Virus record (IMG/VR): IMGVR_UViG_3300044638_001566
Location: 1-27,256 of that record
Strand: one strand, 5' to 3'
DNA length: 27,256 nt
From: a virus
A model generated the notes under the pieces. That model did no database searches. It worked only from the letters and a program-made list of their open reading frames with translations, and was not told the origin of the DNA. Below are positions 15,494 to 21,671 of this stretch, one piece after another. Position 1 is the first letter of the stretch; each line of letters starts with the position of its first letter. The translations under genes were made by a program, and so were the position numbers.

Positions 15494-15620
15494 ATTCTAT
15501 CAACTCCAAGTATGTCAGCAGTGCATTCTCGTACTTTGCAGACCTCCAGCTGGGCGCTGAATTACGTGCTTCAATCTTTCCCGACTCTACACCAATTAAA
15601 TAATCCTTCAGCTTTGCCAT
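15417..15620 (-). CDS. Small basic protein overlapping the polymerase start (67 aa)
   Basis: The start at 15620 has AGGAGG 7 nt upstream and gives MAKLKDYLIGVESGKIEARN. The TGATG junction couples it to the preceding zinc-finger gene. Its last 77 nt overlap the start of the DNA polymerase in another frame, encoding ADDRYRDEFDARYNMVLRSP. Both starts are well supported, so the overlap looks genuine. No domain recognised; charged and probably helical. Confidence 0.7.
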   Translation of the reverse strand: MAKLKDYLIGVESGKIEARNSAPSWRSAKYENALLTYLELIEYENADDRYRDEFDARYNMVLRSPGR

Positions 15621-15802
15621 CACGTTTCCTCCTGACATTGTACGTCATCAATAAGCCACTTTAGGTCTCTTCTAGCATCAATCTCAATCTCTGATACGTA
15701 ACTACCACAACTAACACACAGGTCTAAAAACACACCCGTACTGCGATACTTGCGGGTTGTTTCGTAATCACTCAACAGATTGTTGCAGCTAATACACCTC
15801 AT
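15620..15802 (-). CDS. Small zinc-ribbon protein (60 aa)
   Basis: Two CxxC pairs, CISC (residues 3-6) and CVSC (29-32), flank a DYETTRKYRSTG segment, forming a treble-clef or zinc-ribbon of the type found in many small phage proteins (MRCxxCNxxLxDYExTRK...LCxxCG). Such proteins are often guessed to be regulators or nucleic-acid binders; the actual role is unknown. It follows a 20-codon micro-gene by one base and overlaps the next gene by one base (TGATG). Confidence 0.75.
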   Translation of the reverse strand: MRCISCNNLLSDYETTRKYRSTGVFLDLCVSCGSYVSEIEIDARRDLKWLIDDVQCQEET

Positions 15803-15803
15803 A

Positions 15804-15866
15804 CTATTCTTCCTTGTCTATCATAAGCCACACCAGTGTTATCACCATCAGCACAATTAAGATCAT
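15804..15866 (-). CDS. Predicted single-span membrane micropeptide (20 aa)
   Basis: Reads MILIVLMVITLVWLMIDKEE, essentially one transmembrane helix with a charged C-terminus. The ATG overlaps the preceding stop (ATGA) and the TAG lies one base before the next gene's ATG, so it fills the gap exactly. Such tiny hydrophobic ORFs can be chance, but the tiling, coupling and composition together make a real gene plausible. Confidence 0.5.
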   Translation of the reverse strand: MILIVLMVITLVWLMIDKEE

Positions 15867-16069
15867 GCAGCACCGTCATCGTCATCAATCACTGTACCGG
15901 ACAGAAAGGATGCTTTTAACATAGCGTCCTTTAGATCACGGCAAAGACCTGTGTACATCTCTTGCCCTGTACCTGGGTCTGTGTATCGCACACGATGTTG
16001 GTACTGCTGCTTGCGTTGGGTCTTTACCAGTGACGCGTAACGATCATACTGCTTAGTGTTAGTAGTCAT
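15863..16069 (-). CDS. Hypothetical protein (68 aa)
   Basis: Begins MTTNTKQYDRYASLVKTQRK and is basic in the first half (QYQHRVRYTDPGTGQEM) and acidic at the end (VIDDDDGAA). It starts 11 nt inside the preceding gene and ends in an ATGA overlap with the membrane micropeptide. I do not recognise the family. The acidic tail is reminiscent of phage replication accessory proteins, but this is weak. Confidence 0.65.
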   Translation of the reverse strand: MTTNTKQYDRYASLVKTQRKQQYQHRVRYTDPGTGQEMYTGLCRDLKDAMLKASFLSGTVIDDDDGAA

Positions 16070-16322
16070 TATATCGTCTCTCCTCTTCAGATTTAGTCCA
16101 TGTCGCGTGAGCTTCAGCGTCTGCTTGAGCTAAATATACATCCTGCTCTGATAGTGTCAGAGGCCATAGCTCTGGCGGTACTACAATCTCGTACAGATCA
16201 CCATCATCGTAGTTGAATGCTATACCTTGCACGACTATCTCACCGTGATAGCGGTGCTCATGGTCTTCGTCATCATCTGGCAGCATGTTGTCGTACTTTT
16301 CCTGCGCTTGTTTTAAACTCAT
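16059..16322 (-). CDS. Acidic conserved phage protein (87 aa)
   Basis: AGGAG immediately after the primase stop is followed by ATGATG (16325/16322); the second ATG has the better spacing and gives MSLKQAQEKYDNMLPDDDED. This opening (QAQxxYDNMLPDDDD) is one I recall from many short phage proteins annotated as hypothetical. The rest is acidic (EIVVPPELWPLTLSEQDVYL). It directly follows the primase-helicase gene. Function unknown. Confidence 0.7.
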   Translation of the reverse strand: MSLKQAQEKYDNMLPDDDEDHEHRYHGEIVVQGIAFNYDDGDLYEIVVPPELWPLTLSEQDVYLAQADAEAHATWTKSEEERRYNDY

Positions 16323-16332
16323 CATAATCTCC

Positions 16333-17946
16333 TCATTCATGAATTTCGTTCATTCGTCCAGTAACATTGTTATAAAACAACGTACTACACAGACCTGTCT
16401 CACCACTAAATCTATTCTTAAGCACTCGCACCTTAGTTTTGTTCCTATCTGTAGCATCCTCAGCTTGCCCGTTCCTTTCTAGCCCTAACACGATGTCAGA
16501 GAGCTGGGCTATGCTGGCACTGCCGCGCAACTGACTCAGGCTAGTGTTGCTGCCCTCCTCATGCCCCTTCCCCTCTGGTCTACGTAGATGAGACACAACA
16601 AACAGTGCAATCTTTGTTTCCTGGACTAACATCCTGAGCTTTGTCATTATCTCATCTATCGCCTTACGTTCGTCTCCAGCGGCCTGTGCGCTGACCACTA
16701 TCGACACATGATCTAGCATAATATACTTGCAATCAAGGGCTTTAGCCATGTATCGCACACGACTTACAACATTGTCAATATCTGTTGAGCCAAAATGATC
16801 AAACATAAAAACCCTGCCAGTGCCTACAGTTGCATCAAAAGCCTGCTTACGCTCCGTCTCTGTGCTGACTGTCGTTGGTAGGTGCAGAGTCTTGTCCACT
16901 GCTAACGACATCAGCGACAACGCAGTCTTTCGCGTAGACTCTTCCAAAAACAACAAGCCAACGTTGCACTCAGTATGCTTCAGGACAAAGTAAACTATCT
17001 CCCTGACGAACTGACTCTTACCTAGTCCACTGCCTGCTGTAATCGTCACCATCTCAGCCATTCTAATCCCGTACGTCATCACGTTAACACCTGGCCACGG
17101 GTACATGACATCAGCATCCTCCATAGGCAAGTTAACCTCATCCCATAACGTCTCCGCATTGATGATACCATCTGGAATGTATTGCTCTGCCGCCCACCAG
17201 ACTTGATTGAATACATCCGGCTTACCCGCTTGCAGGTAGTCGCTCGGGTCTTTGTAGCCTTGCAGGTGCTTCACCACTTTAGACTTGCCACCGAACAACT
17301 GTGCCACCTGAGACGCTGCTTTAGTACCTGGCTCGTCACTGTCAAAACAGATCACTACAGTGTCAAAGCTATCAATCCACTCATAAGCAGCTTTACAGTC
17401 CTTCAGAGCACCGCCAGCACCGTTGCGTACACTGACACACGGGTATTTACTCCCCTGCATCTGATACGCGCTCATGGCGTCAAATTCACCTTCTGTGATT
17501 GTCAGATAGCGGCCACCGCTTGGGAATAGCTGCTGACCATATAAGCCACCTTCTGCCCAACTACCCGCCGTTGTAAACTTCTTATCCGGTAGCCTGATTT
17601 TAGCTGCAACGGGATTGTGTTGATCTGATGGCGCGTAGTAACCATACACCACTCGATCACCGTCAACGATACAACTGTACCGCTCACACGTTGCCGTCGT
17701 TAAACCCCTCTGTGGGATCGCCTGCGCCTTTCTAGTCTGAAGCAGTGCCTTCGTATGGTCAAAGTCAGTAAATCGCTCAGAGAGCCTCACAGGCGTGTCT
17801 GGCGACACTTGGCGTGTATACTCTACGCCATCCGGCTTGAAATACTTGTCGCATACGAAACAATATGAGGAGCCATCCTCGTTTAACGATCTCCCATCAC
17901 TGCTCCCGCACTCCTTGCACTCTATATGCGTCTCAATAAATGGCAT
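16333..17946 (-). CDS. Primase-helicase, T7 gp4-like
   Basis: A 537-residue bifunctional replication protein that makes primers and unwinds DNA ahead of the polymerase. The N-terminal zinc ribbon is CKEC (10-13) and CFVC (29-32). The TOPRIM primase has TEGEFDAM (151-158, Glu152) and CFDSDEPG (200-207, Asp202, Asp204). The RecA-type hexameric helicase has Walker A ITAGSGLGKSQ (302-312), Walker B YIMLDHVS (408-415) and LKNRFSGETG (509-518), whose Arg512 is the probable arginine finger. The C-terminus (NNVTGRMNEIHE) is short and not strongly acidic, unlike the T7 tail that docks on polymerase. The ATG overlaps the previous stop (TAATG) and has GGGAG upstream. A 61-codon ORF at 17502-17687 is a shadow. 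Confidence 0.96.
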   Translation of the reverse strand: MPFIETHIECKECGSSDGRSLNEDGSSYCFVCDKYFKPDGVEYTRQVSPDTPVRLSERFTDFDHTKALLQTRKAQAIPQRGLTTATCERYSCIVDGDRVVYGYYAPSDQHNPVAAKIRLPDKKFTTAGSWAEGGLYGQQLFPSGGRYLTITEGEFDAMSAYQMQGSKYPCVSVRNGAGGALKDCKAAYEWIDSFDTVVICFDSDEPGTKAASQVAQLFGGKSKVVKHLQGYKDPSDYLQAGKPDVFNQVWWAAEQYIPDGIINAETLWDEVNLPMEDADVMYPWPGVNVMTYGIRMAEMVTITAGSGLGKSQFVREIVYFVLKHTECNVGLLFLEESTRKTALSLMSLAVDKTLHLPTTVSTETERKQAFDATVGTGRVFMFDHFGSTDIDNVVSRVRYMAKALDCKYIMLDHVSIVVSAQAAGDERKAIDEIMTKLRMLVQETKIALFVVSHLRRPEGKGHEEGSNTSLSQLRGSASIAQLSDIVLGLERNGQAEDATDRNKTKVRVLKNRFSGETGLCSTLFYNNVTGRMNEIHE

Positions 17947-18143
17947 TATCTACGCTCCCATTGAATAGTCACATGACAAAATGGCAACATAAGACAGTAA
18001 CCCGTGGTCATAGTTGATTCAACATCCTCTGCACCGTCACCATACACATCAAAAAACACCGATTCCTGGCTGCAAAGGTACACACCAAAACCATTCTTAA
18101 GTCCCGCCATAATACAAAAACGTCCTAAGTAACATATAAACAC
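17946..18143 (-). CDS. Hypothetical protein with GTG start (65 aa)
   Basis: The GTG at 18143 is preceded by AAGGAG with a 6-nt spacer, which decides the start over the ATG at 18110. The sequence begins MFICYLGRFCIMAGLKNGFG and is aromatic and Cys-rich with an acidic middle (VYGDGAEDVESTM), ending TIQWERR. It is the first gene after a 256-nt leader and is translationally coupled to the primase-helicase, so it heads the replication transcript. No domain recognised. Confidence 0.6.
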   Translation of the reverse strand: MFICYLGRFCIMAGLKNGFGVYLCSQESVFFDVYGDGAEDVESTMTTGYCLMLPFCHVTIQWERR

Positions 18144-18399
18144 AATAAACTCCTTGACAGCTTTTTAGCGTGTCATTAAACTGCACTCTATAGAGACGAT
18201 GTATCGTTAAAGCGTTAACAATAAACAAAGGTTATTATTGATGTTTGCTTTAACGTCTCTTTAGTCTCTTCCAACTCTTTAGTCTCTAACGTGCAACAAA
18301 GTGTAAAACAATCAATAAACTATGTGCTGAAAAGTGTAAGCATTGACAGCGCATTCAGCACGTAATCATCTCTATGTCGCCTATATAGTCTCTATAAAA
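18144..18399 (-). promoter_or_regulatory. Non-coding leader of the replication operon
   Basis: No gene fits in these 256 nt. It holds the 17-mer CTATGTCGCCTATATAG (18372-18388), nearly identical to one at 21377-21393. It also holds a 12-bp direct repeat, TCTTTAGTCTCT, at 18258-18269 and 18276-18287 (read as AGAGACTAAAGA on the minus strand); a related AGAGACTA lies beside the 17-mer. No minus-strand -35/-10 pair of good quality could be placed. Two TTGACA sequences (18154 and 18343) lie on the plus strand with poor -10 partners. Confidence 0.45.
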
Positions 18400-18564
18400 T
18401 CACTCTTCCGGTAAGATTTCGTATACCAATTCATAATGATAACCACACGCCAGCAAGAAACAGCGTATAGCCTCCGCTGCTTCATAGATTGTTGCTCCGT
18501 CTTGGAGCGTCACCATTACTGATTCTATCGGGTAATTTTCACAACGTCTGCTAAGTGTAATCAT
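18400..18564 (-). CDS. Small hypothetical protein (54 aa)
   Basis: Reads MITLSRRCENYPIESVMVTL, continues through DGATIYEAAEAIRCFLLACG, and ends YEILPEE. The ATG overlaps the stop of the upstream gene (ATGA). The IYEAAEAIRCFLLACGYHYE pattern suggests a small alpha/beta protein. It is the last gene of the accessory run, before the leader of the replication operon. Function unknown. Confidence 0.65.
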   Translation of the reverse strand: MITLSRRCENYPIESVMVTLQDGATIYEAAEAIRCFLLACGYHYELVYEILPEE

Positions 18565-18752
18565 GATTTTACTCCATAGATTGTCTTTATAGTTGAGTAG
18601 GTTTCAGAGTCTACAATTCCCCTGATGAATTCACCTGGTTTAACCGTATACAATGCATCTAGAAAATCCTCGTTGCCTAGTACGTCATATGCATCCTCAA
18701 ACTGCTCGCATACAGTGACCCCGTTGATTGTGTCTGCTATAAGATATCTCAT
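18561..18752 (-). CDS. Hypothetical protein (63 aa)
   Basis: Begins MRYLIADTINGVTVCEQFED and ends TIKTIYGVKS. Mixed alpha/beta, acidic, no recognised motif. Joined by ATGA overlaps to the membrane protein before it and the 54-aa gene after it. Confidence 0.65.
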   Translation of the reverse strand: MRYLIADTINGVTVCEQFEDAYDVLGNEDFLDALYTVKPGEFIRGIVDSETYSTIKTIYGVKS

Positions 18753-18937
18753 TTCATTTCATCCTCATTGATTATTGATATTGCGTCATCGTATATAACA
18801 TAGGCAAAAACTGCCATCAACCCAACTAGAAACCATCCTATGGGATTCCCCTCTAGTCCGGCATCAATTGCACGTGCGAACACGAACACTGCTAGACAGG
18901 AAACCATTAGCATTAATGCATAGTATATCGTTTTCAT
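18749..18937 (-). CDS. Small membrane protein with two predicted spans (62 aa)
   Basis: The ATG at 18937 (ATGA overlap with the previous stop; GGAG nine bases upstream) is preferred to a TTG at 18952. Two hydrophobic stretches, residues about 4-21 (IYYALMLMVSCLAVFVFA) and about 32-48 (IGWFLVGLMAVFAYVIY), flank a short polar turn, with an acidic tail (SIINEDEMK). The topology would place both ends on the same side. It could be a holin-like or exclusion-type protein, but it sits among accessory genes away from the endolysin, so no function is claimed. Confidence 0.65.
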   Translation of the reverse strand: MKTIYYALMLMVSCLAVFVFARAIDAGLEGNPIGWFLVGLMAVFAYVIYDDAISIINEDEMK

Positions 18938-19203
18938 GCGTATGTTCTCCAAAGGTATTTTGTTAAAGTAGGGATATCATCATCAGGTACTAAAGCGCAA
19001 GAGTATATAGAATAATGAAACTCACCGCCTAGATCGTATACACCGCGCTCTGTCCATTCCAGATCGTCTTCGTCACTGTGACACTCTCCAATCAGTGCAG
19101 CGCGTTTAGCCTCCTCCTCACTTTCGGCGGTGACTAGGGATATTGTGTCCTTGGCGTACTCTCCCGATAGTATCTCAATAACTATATAATAAGTATTCAT
19201 CAT
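18934..19203 (-). CDS. Acidic hypothetical protein (89 aa)
   Basis: The start at 19203 is set by GGAGGGTAGA and by the ATGA overlap with the preceding stop; a TTG at 19215 extends it in frame without need. It begins MMNTYYIVIEILSGEYAKDT and contains SLVTAESEEEAKRAALIGEC, a pattern like the small ferredoxin-fold 'YIVxxxxxGEYxxD...AESEEEAKxxA' proteins common in phages. Strongly acidic overall. Function unknown. Confidence 0.65.
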   Translation of the reverse strand: MMNTYYIVIEILSGEYAKDTISLVTAESEEEAKRAALIGECHSDEDDLEWTERGVYDLGGEFHYSIYSCALVPDDDIPTLTKYLWRTYA

Positions 19204-19382
19204 TCTACCCTCCAAAATTCCAATGTTGGCCTGTTGTATCTGCTAAATATAATCATATCACTTTTCCTTGTACGCTTGGCAAGCCGTGCACGTAGCAACC
19301 GTGCCTCTGCTTTGTCAGGACAGAGCATTGTTACTTTGCCAAGTTTTACTGTCAATTGTTTATAAACGTCATCTATATTCAT
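19200..19382 (-). CDS. Small basic hypothetical protein (60 aa)
   Basis: Begins MNIDDVYKQLTVKLGKVTML and has a basic middle (ARLLRARLAKRTRKSD), ending FWRVE. The charge suggests nucleic-acid contact, with no family recognised. ATGA overlaps on both sides. Confidence 0.6.
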   Translation of the reverse strand: MNIDDVYKQLTVKLGKVTMLCPDKAEARLLRARLAKRTRKSDMIIFSRYNRPTLEFWRVE

Positions 19383-19672
19383 AATTCAAGCTCACACATT
19401 ACAACTGACAACAATAAATCTGCCTTTGTAGCTATCGGCATTTCCTCCGCTATGCTTCTTTCATCACTATAAATACCATTCCTATCATTAGCGGATAGGA
19501 TAGTTATTAAGTTATCTCTGCTCAATGATGACGCCTTGATTAAATTTGTACATTTATCCACATACTCTGTGGATGTCATAGAGTATGCATTAGCCCATTC
19601 GTGTGCTTCTTTGCAATCGTCACTCTCAAGAATGCTTTTATTCTGGTCATAAAACGCTGTCGCTTTTAACAT
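19379..19672 (-). CDS. Hypothetical protein (97 aa)
   Basis: Preceded by AAGGATAAAATC. It begins MLKATAFYDQNKSILESDDC and is predicted helical with an acidic bias; EAHEWANAYSMTSTEYVDKC and ADLLLSVVMCELEL are its most distinctive parts. No recognised domain. Joined to the next gene by an ATGA overlap. Confidence 0.6.
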   Translation of the reverse strand: MLKATAFYDQNKSILESDDCKEAHEWANAYSMTSTEYVDKCTNLIKASSLSRDNLITILSANDRNGIYSDERSIAEEMPIATKADLLLSVVMCELEL

Positions 19673-19776
19673 GATTTTATCCTTGTGCCATTGCTAGAAT
19701 GGCAAGTATTGATATTGAAAAAGCTATAATACCGCACAATATGCAAGCGATAACCTCTTTTAATAGAGTATTTCAT
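19666..19776 (-). CDS. Doubtful 36-codon ORF after the DUF7227-like gene
   Basis: The ATG at 19776 overlaps the upstream stop (ATGA) as elsewhere in this run, and the frame reads MKYSIKRGYRLHIVRYYSFF to a stop at 19666. The same bases in the frame of the upstream gene, after its TGA, encode a hydrophobic segment (ILCGIIAFSISILAILAMAQ) ending at 19677. Either, or neither, may be translated. Confidence 0.25.
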   Translation of the reverse strand: MKYSIKRGYRLHIVRYYSFFNINTCHSSNGTRIKSC

Positions 19777-20462
19777 GCTGCAGATCTCGCAATTATTAAT
19801 GATTCGTTTACCATCCGTTTTTTGCTCCCATGCGCCGGAAACGCAACAATAGAACCCCTTTTTGATACTTGGCATAGCTTACAAGTCGCGCATGTTACTT
19901 CGTCGCGATACGTGGCGGGACACGTAATAACTTTATGCCCCTTGTAATAAGTCGTTTCCGTTGGGTAATCAATTGGGACAATGGCAACGACTGGCAAACC
20001 GTGTCGCGCCAGATCTGCAGCATGATCAAGGTTATTGCCTGATAGATTGATGGTAAAACCGTTTTCCGTGGCATGCCTGATTGCGTCGATATTGTGAGCG
20101 GTATCGGGGTAATGCGTATAGGTGAAACCTTTCTTCCCCTTGTTCGCATCGACTAGTTGAGCGAGTTTATCCGCGTCGATTGTGTCCGTGTCAATTGGTG
20201 GCAAGTCGCCAGCGACATTATGTCGCCACAATTGTCCGTTTTTTATTGTGCGGATATCTTCGCAAAATGCTTCCCATTCCTTGCCAAGTTTTCCGCTATC
20301 GACTTTGTTCCACGTCATTGACGTAAAATAGTCTTCCGCATAACATCCCGCTTTTTTGAGCGGGCATGCATCCGGACACGTGAAACGAGCGGAATACGTG
20401 CAAGGAATAGCACCAATTTTCCGATTTGATGAAATAGCGATAAAATGAGCGAGTATTGTCAT
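19773..20462 (-). CDS. Cysteine-rich DUF7227-like protein (229 aa)
   Basis: Two Cys clusters frame the protein: TCPDACPLKKAGCYAE (Cys29, Cys33, Cys40) near the N-terminus and CPATYRDEVTCATCKLC (Cys181, 191, 194, 197) near the C-terminus. Between them are GQLWRHNVAGDLP (76-88), KGFTYTHYPD (111-120) and GFTINLSGNNLDHAADLA (135-152). I recall this combination as a family in phages and plasmids catalogued as DUF7227; the cysteines could hold zinc or an iron-sulfur cluster. Arginine is coded by CGN codons here, whereas many phage genes in the window use AGA/AGG freely, suggesting recent acquisition. It is joined to the 143-aa gene by ATGA. Function unknown. Confidence 0.75.
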   Translation of the reverse strand: MTILAHFIAISSNRKIGAIPCTYSARFTCPDACPLKKAGCYAEDYFTSMTWNKVDSGKLGKEWEAFCEDIRTIKNGQLWRHNVAGDLPPIDTDTIDADKLAQLVDANKGKKGFTYTHYPDTAHNIDAIRHATENGFTINLSGNNLDHAADLARHGLPVVAIVPIDYPTETTYYKGHKVITCPATYRDEVTCATCKLCQVSKRGSIVAFPAHGSKKRMVNESLIIARSAA

Positions 20463-20890
20463 AATGCACGCTCACACAGATTCATCATAGTGACTGGCAT
20501 TCTGTACGACACGCCAGATTGCATACATGTTACTTGCCAGCCCGTGCGACCTTGGTTGTAATCAAGTCGATATTGCGACTTGCCAAGCTTCACCAATTCA
20601 CCAACTACGCGAGCGGGCTTGTTGGTATATCTTTCAAAGGAATAATGCGGATATTTTCGAATCTGTGAATATCCGCGACAATTGTTGTTTTTTGTTGTGA
20701 ATTGCTCACCGCATTCGTTTTTTGCGTTTAACCACGTCGAATAATCACAATCTTCTTCAAGATATGCATTTTCACCGTATTGATATGAATAGGTACTAAT
20801 TTTGTCCGCTATACCCAAGCGAATTAATTCGCTCATGCTAACCTTGACCCAACCGTGTCCCGCATCCGAAAAAATAGTGTAAGTTTTCAT
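20459..20890 (-). CDS. Conserved mobile-element protein (143 aa)
   Basis: Begins MKTYTIFSDAGHGWVKVSMS, followed by ELIRLGIADKISTYSYQYGE and AYLEEDCDYSTWLNA. This N-terminal half (SDxGHGWxxVxxxELxxLGIAxxISxYSYQxGxxxYLEEDxD) is a pattern I recall from many phage and plasmid proteins of unknown function. The C-terminal half (KPARVVGELVKLGKSQYRLD...GWQVTCM) looks like a separate small beta domain. It shares the atypical base composition of the DUF7227-like gene and is ATGA-coupled to it; the two may have arrived together. Confidence 0.7.
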   Translation of the reverse strand: MKTYTIFSDAGHGWVKVSMSELIRLGIADKISTYSYQYGENAYLEEDCDYSTWLNAKNECGEQFTTKNNNCRGYSQIRKYPHYSFERYTNKPARVVGELVKLGKSQYRLDYNQGRTGWQVTCMQSGVSYRMPVTMMNLCERAL

Positions 20891-20892
20891 AA

Positions 20893-21174
20893 TTAAAAAG
20901 CCCCTACAATGAAACGTGAACCATCAACCGGAATGACAATAGTTTCGTGCTCAATGTCTTCCATCGTTTGATATGCATTACCGTATTGCTCTTGAAACTC
21001 TGCCAACGATTCAAACTCAACGAAGTCGCAACATAGTCCTATGACATCTAACTCTGTATCAGATTCATCAAGATACTCAAACAAGGCGCATAAGGCCTCG
21101 TAAGTGAATTGGTCGCCTCTGTCTTTATTGTGAAAAGCGTTTATAAAGTTATGCTTTGTTACTTGTATATACAT
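20893..21174 (-). CDS. DUF7222-like small protein (93 aa)
   Basis: The start at 21174 follows GAGGATATAAAC; an upstream ATG at 21234 has no such signal. It begins MYIQVTKHNFINAFHNKDRG, then DQFTYEALCALFEYLDESD and LDVIGLCCDFVEFESLAEF. The VTKxxFxxAFxxxxRxDQFxYxALxxLFxYLxE...LDVIxxCCDFxEY pattern matches a phage family I recall as DUF7222. It is the first gene of the minus-strand arm, next to the control region, as expected for an early gene. Function unknown. Confidence 0.7.
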   Translation of the reverse strand: MYIQVTKHNFINAFHNKDRGDQFTYEALCALFEYLDESDTELDVIGLCCDFVEFESLAEFQEQYGNAYQTMEDIEHETIVIPVDGSRFIVGAF

Positions 21175-21203
21175 GTTTATATCCTCTGTTTGTGGCCGCT
21201 TTG

Positions 21204-21218
21204 TGCTGCCTATGTAGT
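21204..21218 (-). promoter_or_regulatory. 15-bp element shared with the SSB promoter region
   Basis: TGCTGCCTATGTAGT here is identical to 12913-12927 upstream of SSB. On the minus strand it reads ACTACATAGGCAGCA and is preceded by TTATA, giving TATAAC as a possible -10. No TTGACA-like -35 is at the right distance. It lies just upstream of the first minus-strand gene. Confidence 0.45.
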
Positions 21219-21328
21219 TATAATGCTCTTTCATAATTATATAGTCACGTTGAATAAATCTATTGATATTCCGTGATTGATAGAGTTTACCTATTGAATG
21301 CCAGCGCCTATATAGAGAGTGTATTGGC

Positions 21329-21383
21329 GGGACTATGTAGGGACTATGTAGGGACTATGTCGGGACTATGTCGGGACTATGTC
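21329..21383 (+). repeat. Five tandem 11-bp iterons
   Basis: GGGACTATGTA occurs twice and GGGACTATGTC three times, head to tail without spacers (21329, 21340, 21351, 21362, 21373). The 11-bp period matches one helical turn, so a bound protein would sit on one face of the DNA. The core CTATGTAG is the reverse complement of the CTACATAG in the 21204 and 12913 sites. Likely an initiator or regulator binding array. Confidence 0.85.
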
Positions 21384-21396
21384 ACCTATATAGGTG
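21383..21396. promoter_or_regulatory. Perfect 14-bp palindrome
   Basis: CACCTATATAGGTG is a perfect inverted repeat directly abutting the last iteron. With the preceding bases it forms the 17-mer CTATGTCACCTATATAG (21377-21393), which differs by one base from 18372-18388. A dimeric DNA-binding protein is the natural reader of such a site. Confidence 0.7.
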
Positions 21397-21422
21397 CTGC
21401 ATCAACTCCCTCATCTACACAA

Positions 21423-21477
21423 TGACAACATGCTGTCATCTATATCAGTCTGCATCATTGACAACATGCTGTCATCT
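21423..21477. repeat. Two copies of an operator-like inverted repeat
   Basis: TGACAACATGCTGTCATCT occurs at 21423-21441 and 21459-21477, 36 bp apart. Each contains ATGACAxCATGxTGTCAT-type dyad symmetry (the second copy begins TTGACA). Paired dyads of this length resemble operators for a dimeric repressor or activator. Confidence 0.7.
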
Positions 21478-21518
21478 GTAGAGACGGCATAGTCTAATGC
21501 TATGCTATAACATATCCA

Positions 21519-21534
21519 GGGGCGGGGGAGGGGG
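21519..21534 (+). other. G-tract
   Basis: GGGG-C-GGGGG-A-GGGGG stands out in an otherwise AT-leaning region. Only three G runs are present, so a classic three-tier quadruplex cannot form from this strand alone; a two-tier or intermolecular form could. It may mark an origin, a packaging site or a pause site. Confidence 0.6.
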
Positions 21535-21671
21535 CTGCTGCGCTGACGATGATGTGGTAGCTACCTAGACACAAAATAAGGCTAAATAGGATTAATTAGG
21601 ACGAGGTAGAAGCTACAACGCTGGCATAGCCTACACCATCTAAGTAATTAATAATAAAGGGAATAACGGCG

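Noticed and set aside
18154-18348. Two plus-strand TTGACA boxes as antisense promoters
   Set aside because: The -10 candidates at 17 nt (TAAACT and TCATCT) are poor and no plus-strand gene follows.
19699-19947. 82-codon plus-strand ORF across the end of the DUF7227-like gene
   Set aside because: It runs antisense to the conserved second Cys cluster and has no ribosome binding site or plus-strand context.
21329-21383. Tandem repeats as a CRISPR array
   Set aside because: Units are 11 bp, contiguous and without spacers, and there are no cas genes; this is an iteron array.
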